This document shows, in pieces, positions 57,408-64,000 of a stretch of 64,000 nucleotides of DNA (position 1 is its first letter; every line of letters begins with the position of its first letter). The stretch is from Adiantum capillus-veneris (lineage: Eukaryota > Streptophyta > Polypodiopsida > Polypodiales > Pteridaceae). Location: the NCBI GenBank assembly GCA_014529385.2, contig CM043969.1, positions 36,281,446 to 36,345,445 on the forward strand, written 5' to 3'. The translations under genes and the position numbers were made by a program. Under the pieces are notes generated by a model. That model searched no databases and had not been told where the DNA came from. It worked only from the letters and a program-made list of their open reading frames with translations.

Positions 57408-57755
57408 TTACAAATAGGATGACCAGAGGCGATTCTCTAAAAATTCACAAAAGCTACATCCGCTAGCTGTTACGAAAAGCAGGTTGTCCAAACATCGGAG
57501 GCAATCCACCAATGTGTCCAAGCGTGTTTGTCCATGCCGTTTATAAAAAACCGTATCCCACACCACCTTGTAGCCCTCCTTTTGCTCTAGGAAATCTCGC
57601 ACTTTATCAGATGCCTCCCGCTGAATCTCCTCAGAGGTCTTCTTTTCAATTTTGCCCCATCTAACATGATGGCAGCACTCTAGGCTTCTCTGTCCATGCA
57701 ACTCTATAAGATCCTTAACAATCAATTCCTCTTCACTGCCCCAGGTGCCAAACAC
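57408..57755 (-). CDS. Unrecognised 115-codon frame
   Basis: The sequence has coding character: HGQRSLECCHHVRWGKIEKK, EIQREASDKVRDFLEQKEGYK, WDTVFYKRHGQTRLDTLVDCL. It is rich in W, C, H and charged residues and low in simple sequence. Upstream on the same strand (57755-57850) another frame reads PFLTHKLAPWLYKYLTYGRGW, so a frameshift may cut a longer protein. It lies between X1 and the K2 RNase H, in the opposite orientation, and could be a second X1 gene or a captured host gene fragment. No family is recognised. Confidence 0.4.
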   Translation of the reverse strand: MFGTWGSEEELIVKDLIELHGQRSLECCHHVRWGKIEKKTSEEIQREASDKVRDFLEQKEGYKVVWDTVFYKRHGQTRLDTLVDCLRCLDNLLFVTASGCSFCEFLENRLWSSYL

Positions 57756-57902
57756 ATCTCCTCCTCCGATAACAAACTACGTTCCATCCCCTGCCGTACG
57801 TCAGGTACTTGTACAGCCATGGGGCAAGCTTATGTGTAAGGAATGGCCTTTGAGTTGTATCATTAGGTGACACAGAACCAATCCCATGCAAAATTGATGA
57901 AA

Positions 57903-57926
57903 AAGACATCATACGCGTATGATGTC
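57903..57926. repeat. 24-bp perfect palindrome
   Basis: AGACATCATACG followed by its exact complement, CGTATGATGTCT. It lies at the right junction where K2 copia sequence resumes. Confidence 0.9.
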
Positions 57927-57929
57927 TCT

Positions 57930-58325
57930 AGAGGAATTTTTAGCCCAAAGTTGAGCAAGAAGCAACCTATTGTGGCCACTTCGAGTTGTGAGGCTGAGTA
58001 CAGGGCAGTCTTCACAGCTACGGTTGAGTGTGTATGGCTTAGACGCCTTATGGCTGATTTGGGTGTTGGACAGGACACTGCCAACACTATCTACACCGAC
58101 ACTCAGAGTGCATTGGCAGTTGCGAGGAACCTAATTTTTCATGCTCGCACAAAGCACATTGAGGTGCATTACCACTATGTCAGGGAGAGTCTCTCAGCAG
58201 GAGAGATCAGCTTGGCTTATGTGCCAACACAGGACAACCTTGCAAATATTCTCACAAAGGCATTGTCTCGTGAGAAGCTTGAAGCTTTCCGCAAAGCTTT
58301 GGGCTTACTCCCCTTTGTGGACTGA
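57930..58325 (+). pseudogene. K2 copia RNase H, C-terminal part
   Basis: An open frame reading SKKQPIVATSSCEAEYRAVFTA, VWLRRLMADLGV, YTDTQSALAVARN, FHARTKHIEVHYHYVRE, LAYVPTQDNLANILTKAL, and a stop at 58325. These are the standard copia RNase H blocks, including the catalytic E (CEAEY) and D (YTDTQSA). The N-terminal part and all of RT are absent upstream. It is followed by a good polypurine tract and a 3' LTR. Confidence 0.88.
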
Positions 58326-58390
58326 TCCTATCCTCAGGGCATGGCACTTCCCTTTACTCATGTGCCAGCTCTCGTTCACCGCATCACTCC

Positions 58391-58400
58391 AGGGGGGATT
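58391..58400 (+). promoter_or_regulatory. K2 polypurine tract
   Basis: AGGGGGGATT immediately before the LTR start TGTTACC. Confidence 0.8.
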
Positions 58401-58613
58401 TGTTACCATATACATGTGGTAGTGATGTGTGTGAACACACTAGGACCGCCGGGGAATTTTTTCCCTCTTTAGGAGGTTTGTTCCCCCGTGCATTGTATAT
58501 ACGCCCATCACTCTAGGTCTATCTATCTTTCCATTGCACACTAAGTAACACACTCTCTATTGTGTGCCTTGAGCTTCCTTCGTCTTCTCCAAGCTATGTG
58601 TGTTTCTCTGCAA
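58401..58613 (+). repeat. K2 3' LTR (right end uncertain)
   Basis: Starts TGTTACCATATACATGTGG after the polypurine tract. CATTGTATATACGCC (58490-58505) looks like its TATA region. No second copy is in the window, so the end is a guess at TCTCTGCA near 58613. Confidence 0.6.
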
Positions 58614-59507
58614 CCCTAATTCCAGCACAAGAACACTGAGAACTTGCAAGTTAGCAGTGATCACAGCTTGCAACATCATCACCCTCTCCAACGGCACATT
58701 GCCACTAGCCTCAAGCGTGGAGAATTCTTTTCATGCTTCCTGTAATCATTTCAAGAAAGTGTCTGCCTTTGACTCAACCTGCACTTCCACTTGTGCTTGC
58801 TGTACTTCCTTAGAGATCTGCCCTATTTCACTCTCAAGATGCCTAACTTTAGCTTGTATATCAGAATGCATGATCTATTCTAGCTCTACATCCCGACTAT
58901 TTGACGTATCCACACTTGCCTTCGATGACTGACCTACCAATACTGACTTGCACACTGTTTTCCCGTCATCCATGTGCATCATTACTCTGGACATCTTCTT
59001 GGAGAGCCCTTGCTTATGTGCCCCCAGTCGAGTAACTGAGTTCTCAGCCACAACAACCAAAGCTACCCGATATTTGGACTTGTCAAGAGACAAGTCCTCC
59101 CTCTGGCAATTTTCAAATGCAAATGATTTGGCAAACTAGGCAGCACACTCACCGTTTAAAGGTAGCTCCTAATAAACCATCTGATCCAGTATCATGGATT
59201 TATATGATACAGCATCATGAATTTCTCGTAAAGCTCTGACCGTATGGTTCGAAGCTTCACCTTCTGCCCTTTGGAGGACAAATTGTTGGTGAGTCCCCAA
59301 ACACCTCTTTATGAAGGTACATAGTACGCGGTGCTCCGGGCATCGTTTGAAGACCTCAACTTGCAAGCTAAATTCAGTTGGAGCAATGCAAGTGTCAATG
59401 CACTCCTTGGGTAAGTTTGAAATATGGCTTTTTATACATCTCTCTCGCTTCATGGTGCCTCCTTGAAATTGTATCAATTTGCATGTTTGTTGTAGTTTGA
59501 TGGTCAA
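58600..59507 (-). pseudogene. Unidentified decayed gene, single frame with several stops
   Basis: One frame on the minus strand reads from about 59507 to 58600 with five internal stops and no frameshift. Segments: PEHRVLCTFIKRCLGTHQQF, GEASNHTVRALREIHDAVSY, DKSKYRVALVVVAENSVTRLG, then a glutamine/glutamate-rich helical stretch (IQAKVRHLESEIGQISKEVQ) that looks like a coiled coil, and ERVMMLQAVITANLQVLSVL. The frame continuity over about 300 codons argues for a real former gene, possibly a transposon gag-like protein. I do not recognise it. Confidence 0.5.
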
Positions 59508-60084
59508 AATGTTGCCAAAAGATCACCACATACCTCCAGATTGTCGACGAGCTAGATCGTATGGCACTACACTTGGCATGGAGTATCAGCATATACATGC
59601 GTGCCTTTGTAATGGAATTGTTATTTTGATATTTACTACAGCTAACAAGTAAAGGCTTGAAGGAGAAAGGCCTATGTGAATGGATATATATTCTATGTGC
59701 ATTTTAATATTCAAGTGATCTTTAATGAGCTTTGGCCATTTATAACCGGCAGGCCAATTTGTACTCACTTTGACCATTCAAGAAATCTATAAAGTAAATA
59801 CGTGCAAGAGGGAAATGGTCACTCTTACATGAGGGGAGATTTCACCTAGTGCCTCTGTACTTCTTCTCTCCTCTCTCTTGTGGTGCCATTGTAGCACTTC
59901 TCTTTAGGAGGTGCATCTGTGAGCACTCTCTCACTCTTTTTAACTCTCGATCTCGCTCTGTTTTTGAAGAGCTGGATTATGGATTTGTGCGAGTCGCAAG
60001 GTATGTAGGTTTGTTTGTTGATGGCTTGTTGTGTGCTATTTTGAGTATTTTGCATGGCTCTCCGCGTGCTCCCATTTGTAGGAG
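59508..60084. other. Spacer, possibly the end of an LTR
   Basis: No gene. A pyrimidine-rich leader at about 59860-59960 precedes the primer-binding-like site at 60085, so 59800-60080 could be the 3' part of a copia LTR. No partner copy is in the window. Confidence 0.35.
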
Positions 60085-60097
60085 TGGTATCAAAGCC
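60085..60097 (+). promoter_or_regulatory. Isolated primer-binding-like site, initiator Met type
   Basis: TGGTATCAAAGCC differs by one base from the common TGGTATCAGAGC. No gag frame follows, so it may mark a truncated copia element. Confidence 0.4.
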
Positions 60098-61241
60098 TCA
60101 GGCTACGCTGCAATGATTGTAGGCCTCGCTATTCGATGAAAGCTAAGTTTCTTTTTCTTCAGTATTTTTGTTTCTTGCTAACTTTGATTGATTAAAACTG
60201 TGTGGGGATTCATGTTAAACACATAATAAGCCAATGGTTATTGTATTTTTATTTTGAAACTAGTTAGAGTACATATATTGATAGCAATACATAGAAATTA
60301 TTTATAGTAATATTGATCGACCACAAGAAGCTAGTTTTATATATTTATTTATTTATTCAAGGTATAAGTGCATTCACCAACATGACCATTTGACATTATG
60401 ATCGGACTAAGAATATCAATAAATCAGTTTCAATACTTCAAAAACAAAACAAAACAAAACAATCAACAAGTGTTCATCATGAGTCTCGGAAAAGATTTTA
60501 AGGAAGAAATTGGAAGGCTTTGACAGCATAGGACATACACATTTGATTGCGCCAAGCTGTGAGGAAGAAAGACTTAGCATTGTGGCCGGAAACAATCCTA
60601 ATCAAGCGCATGAGAACAAGGATGAAGCGTGAATTTGAAAACAAATAAAAATACATGGGAAACAAAACTGAAAACTTAAAACTATAGGCTTTACATATTC
60701 ATTCTAGGGCATGAGCAGACAAATCGATGGCCGAGGGTGATAGGGATGGCAGAAAGCTCAACAACCAACCATGGATGCTAGCTAGTTGCTAGCAAGACTT
60801 AACGAGATGGATAACTTGAAATACATAGCATTACAAGGTAACAACTTCACTAGCCCACTGACCTCTTTCCACGGCCTTGCCCGTCTGCAGACTATGGAAG
60901 ACGATGATAGTTACCACCCCCTCAGGCCCCTAGGAAACACCACACTCTCTCTCGCGCTCTCTACATGCGCCCACAAACGTAACTGCTTGAAGCTCTCTCT
61001 CTCTCTTTGAGTGTTCAACTCTCTCTCTTACACACATTCTCTCTCTACAATTGCATGTCCAACCATATCTCTCTTTCTCTCTCTTTTGACTACTTATCTT
61101 TCTCTCTCTTTTGACTACTTAGACGCCAACAACATTCACTCTCTCTCGTTGTCAACTAGCAAATGCACACTCAAATACGCCTATCCCTCACTAACGGGCC
61201 TACACAAGCCATGCAAAGTGGGAGATGCTCTCTCGTAGCCA

Positions 61242-61289
<48 letters not shown>

Positions 61290-62009
61290 GGTGGTGCTAG
61301 TGTCAAATCTCTTTCTTTCTCTCTTTCTCTCTCCCCCCTCGTTTGCTGTTGGTGCCAGCACCCCATCTGACTTATCTCTACCTCTCCTCCCACTCACTCA
61401 AGTTGTCATGTAGTCCTCTTGTAGTTTACAGCTGCACGATCTCTTTTTCTTCTCTCCCTCTCTCATCAAACTGCAGCCCAACTAACTACCAGGGCGGAAA
61501 CCCTCAACCACACAAATATAATTCAGCCGTCCTCATCCTCACAAGACATGAGCCTCCATGCTAGAACCCAAACTAACATCATTTGTACTGCTCACAGTGG
61601 TTGCACATCCACCAATAATCTCCCTCACTCCATCACACTCAAGACTAAAGTCACTACTTTACCATTACCATAGAACAAAGGATACGATAGGCAAGTAACT
61701 ACTACTTTTGGTGAGGACAAAACAGGTATGCCCATTCTTTCAAGGACTAGGGGAAAATGTCTTCATAGCATCCGAACAACAACGATACCAGCCCACAACC
61801 AACCCAGTTGTGCTTAACTTTTTAAAAATTAATTTGTTTCCTATCACAAGTAGACTGCGGAACACCCACATGACACCCACAAATCACTTCCTCACCTAAA
61901 AGTGCTACCGGCGACTATCGAACACAACACTGCTACCATGAATAAGGTGAGCGAGATGGAGACCTAGACATGGAAGAGCCACACCTTGGGCTCCGATAGC
62001 TGAATAAGC
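60098..62009. other. Unassigned spacer with CT-rich tracts
   Basis: No supported gene. 60940-61400 is rich in CTCTCT runs; the longest pure run is 61246-61287. 60440-60462 holds an AAAAC repeat. Confidence 0.5.
61246..61287. repeat. (CT)n microsatellite
   Basis: About 42 bp of CT inside a wider pyrimidine-rich region. Confidence 0.95.
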
Positions 62010-62580
62010 CGGTTCAATATACAAGAAATTTGGATACTATTTTTGCCAAGGTGCACGAGGCTCTTGATAAGTCTCAAGCACTACATAAGAAGGCAGGCGA
62101 CAAGATTCAACGCGACTTATAGTAGTTGAAGAAAGAAGATCGGGTGCTCTTATGGTTCGAGAAGGAATGCCTAAGAAACCAAAAGGGAAAGGAGTAGCTT
62201 TTTCTAAAGCTAAGAATGGGGGACTATGGCCCTTTCCAAATTCAAGAGAGGATAAATGATGTATCCTTTGGACCGAAGCTGCCAGACACTTGGAAGATTC
62301 ACAATGTTTCTCATGTGAGTCTATTGAAACCTTTCACGAGTGAGGTGCTTGTTGATAGGGAGCCTGGGGAGCAACCTGAAGTGGAAGAGAGCAAGAAGAT
62401 ACTCATTCCAAAACAGATAATGGATTACCAAGAAAGGAAAGAGAAAAGGTAAAGTGAACGGTGGTTTTTACTTAGTGAGGAACTCTTCCGCGGACTGCAT
62501 TGGATGCAAAGTGGATGGAGGAGGAGGACCTAGGAGATACTCTTTAGATTTGGAACTTTACCTTGAGATTCTGATCTAGC
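62010..62580 (+). pseudogene. Chromovirus integrase C-terminus and chromodomain fragment
   Basis: Worn Ty3/gypsy sequence. 62020-62110 reads like the end of the integrase core (FAKVHEALDKSQALHKKAGDKIQ). 62216-62452 is open and contains YGPFQIQERINDVSFGPKLP and WKIHNVSHVSLLKPF, the GPF/Y module and the 'vFHVSqLKp' block of chromoviruses. It leads to a chromodomain-type end near 62510 (KWMEEEDLGDT) after a frameshift. No LTR or other domain was found, so it is an isolated fragment. Confidence 0.8.
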
Positions 62581-62943
62581 TTTGATTATTTTGAGAGATC
62601 CTAGAGATCAGCAGGGTTGAATCTAGTGCAAACGGGACCGCACAAGAGGGAAGTCACTCCGTTCCTTTGTCACAGAATACCTAGATGAAATAAAGTTGTT
62701 GATTTTATTTGGACTTCAGGGATACTAATGTGCTAATAGTATTATGCTGGATAACTTTATGAAATAAGTATTTTGACATGGGAATTCCCGATATAAATGT
62801 GATTTATGTGTGCTCTCACATGTGACTGTGTTTAAGTGTAGGTTTGAAAGACAAAATGACTATGACATTTTGGTCTTGAGAATCTATGGCCATGATCGCA
62901 ATAAGAATTGGTTAATCCAACATTAGTGAGGTCGGGTGTGGAT
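62581..62943. other. Spacer between chromovirus and copia fragments
   Basis: No gene; possibly the 3' untranslated region of the chromovirus fragment. Confidence 0.35.
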
Positions 62944-64000
62944 CTAGATGCAATTGCTAAACATGCTGCAAAGAATCATGGTCCTAGGTTTAGATAGATT
63001 TTTCAACCTCTTTGTGTATAAGTAGTGATCCTCTTCACTTCTTATGTAACCCTGAGACTGCATGAAATTGTTGAATTTTTGATACCACTGCCTTGAACCT
63101 TCCTCAAGGCCATAGAGTGCCTTTTTAACTCTACAAAATAATTCTGCCCTCGTTGGCTTTTGGGTTTTGCATACAAAACCCTGTAGCTCTTTTATATAGA
63201 CAACTTCATCTAGATCCCCGCCGTGAAGAAATGACGTGGGCGTCCATTTGGACAATTTGTATGTCTTGGATAACAACCAAGCCAAGCACAATGCGAAGTG
63301 TAGTCATCTTGACTACTAGAGAGAAAATCTCATCGAAATCCACAACTTTTTCCTGCTTGAAACCCTTGGCAACTAGATGAGCCTTGTACCTAGGCTTGGG
63401 ATCTTTTGCTGTATATTCACTTGCAAGGTAAATCATTTTTTCCTTTTGGTAATTCAAATAAATCCTATGTCCCATTAGGCACAATCAAATTGTATTCTAA
63501 TTGCATAGACGGCTCCCACTTAACACTATAGTCCATTTGTATAGATTCTTTGTAGCAAGTTGGCTCTCCACTGTCCAGTGACCAAAATGTGGTGTATAAC
63601 ATTCTCAAACCGCTTGGGTCCACATGATACTCTTATATAGCATCTCACTGCCTGAGTGTTGGACTCTGCTCTCTTCGGAGCAATAGTTGTATCTTGCAAT
63701 TGCGGATTAGGTGCAGCACTAATGAGTTGAGTTGGTTCCGAGGCTACATCCTCAAAATGAACGCGTCTGTACTTAACTTCTTTAATATGCTTCTTGTGCA
63801 TTTTTTATTCATTGAAAATCACGTACAGGCTACAAATGACTTTGCAAGATTTTGGGTGCTAGAGATGATAGCTCATCTCTCCATTTGCACCATAGCCGAT
63901 AAAAATGCATTTTTGTGACGTGGGATCTAACTTGCGACAAAGTTCTTTGGGCACATGTGCATATGCCTCACATGTACACATATTTCTCGTATACTGAACC
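62944..64000 (-). pseudogene. K3: copia integrase end and RT fragment, runs off the window
   Basis: On the minus strand from 64000 the sequence starts with the integrase C-terminal block (SQKCIFIG-type and YGANGEM, then FNE near 63800). 63801-63526 is a linker. 63484-63206 reads KDPKPRYKAHLVAKGFKQEKVVDFDEIFSLVVKM, and 63291-62944 reads FLHGGDLDEVVYIKELQGFV and KKALYGLEEGSRQWYQKFN, all conserved copia RT blocks, in two overlapping frames. The sequence degenerates just before the YVDD box would appear, so the element is truncated at about 62944. The 5' part lies beyond the window. Confidence 0.85.

Overview
This window is nuclear DNA from a land plant and consists almost entirely of transposable elements. 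Plant evidence: Tat-type Ty3/gypsy elements with two RNase H domains, Ty1/copia elements primed by initiator tRNA-Met, and a chromovirus fragment with a chromodomain. I see no intact host gene, rRNA, tRNA or CRISPR array. Non-seed vascular plants seem a reasonable guess for the organism, but the sequence does not settle it.

Layout. (1) 1-7779: G1, a minus-strand Ty3/gypsy element cut by the window edge. (2) 8413-13718: K1, a plus-strand Ty1/copia element with both LTRs and a decayed polyprotein. (3) 16654-51076: a three-level nest. G2 is a minus-strand Ty3/gypsy relative of G1. Its left LTR is split by N1 (17716-42805), an element with only 131-bp LTRs, flanked by the duplication TTAAT. N1 is itself split by T1 (19122-29417, plus) and T2 (31439-40608, minus), two Tat-lineage elements, each with a 4-bp target duplication. 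By eye, LTR divergence is about 2% for T1, 1.5% for T2 and 6% for N1, which agrees with the nesting order. (4) 52018-58613: remnant of a copia element, K2 (gag, protease, RNase H end, 3' LTR). Its integrase and RT region is replaced by X1, a decayed transposase-like gene whose 2-kb intron is filled with a TAGCTA-based satellite. (5) 58600-64000: an unidentified decayed minus-strand gene, an isolated primer-binding-like site, a chromovirus integrase/chromodomain fragment and a minus-strand copia integrase/RT fragment.

Most interesting: T1, T2 and both LTRs of G2 carry a tandem pair of small ORFs (here sORF-a and sORF-b, about 70 codons each). The a and b proteins are homologous to each other and align with at most one gap at the N-terminus. 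The order is always a then b. In T1 and T2 the pair lies between primer-binding site and gag; in G2 it lies inside the LTR, where the a stop and b start overlap as ATGA. The match to no family I know, the fixed length and the presence in two gypsy lineages make this the best candidate for an undescribed retroelement accessory system.

All polyproteins here carry stops, frameshifts or lost catalytic residues, so no element looks autonomous as it stands. T1 and T2 nevertheless have young LTRs, which suggests they moved with proteins supplied by other copies.
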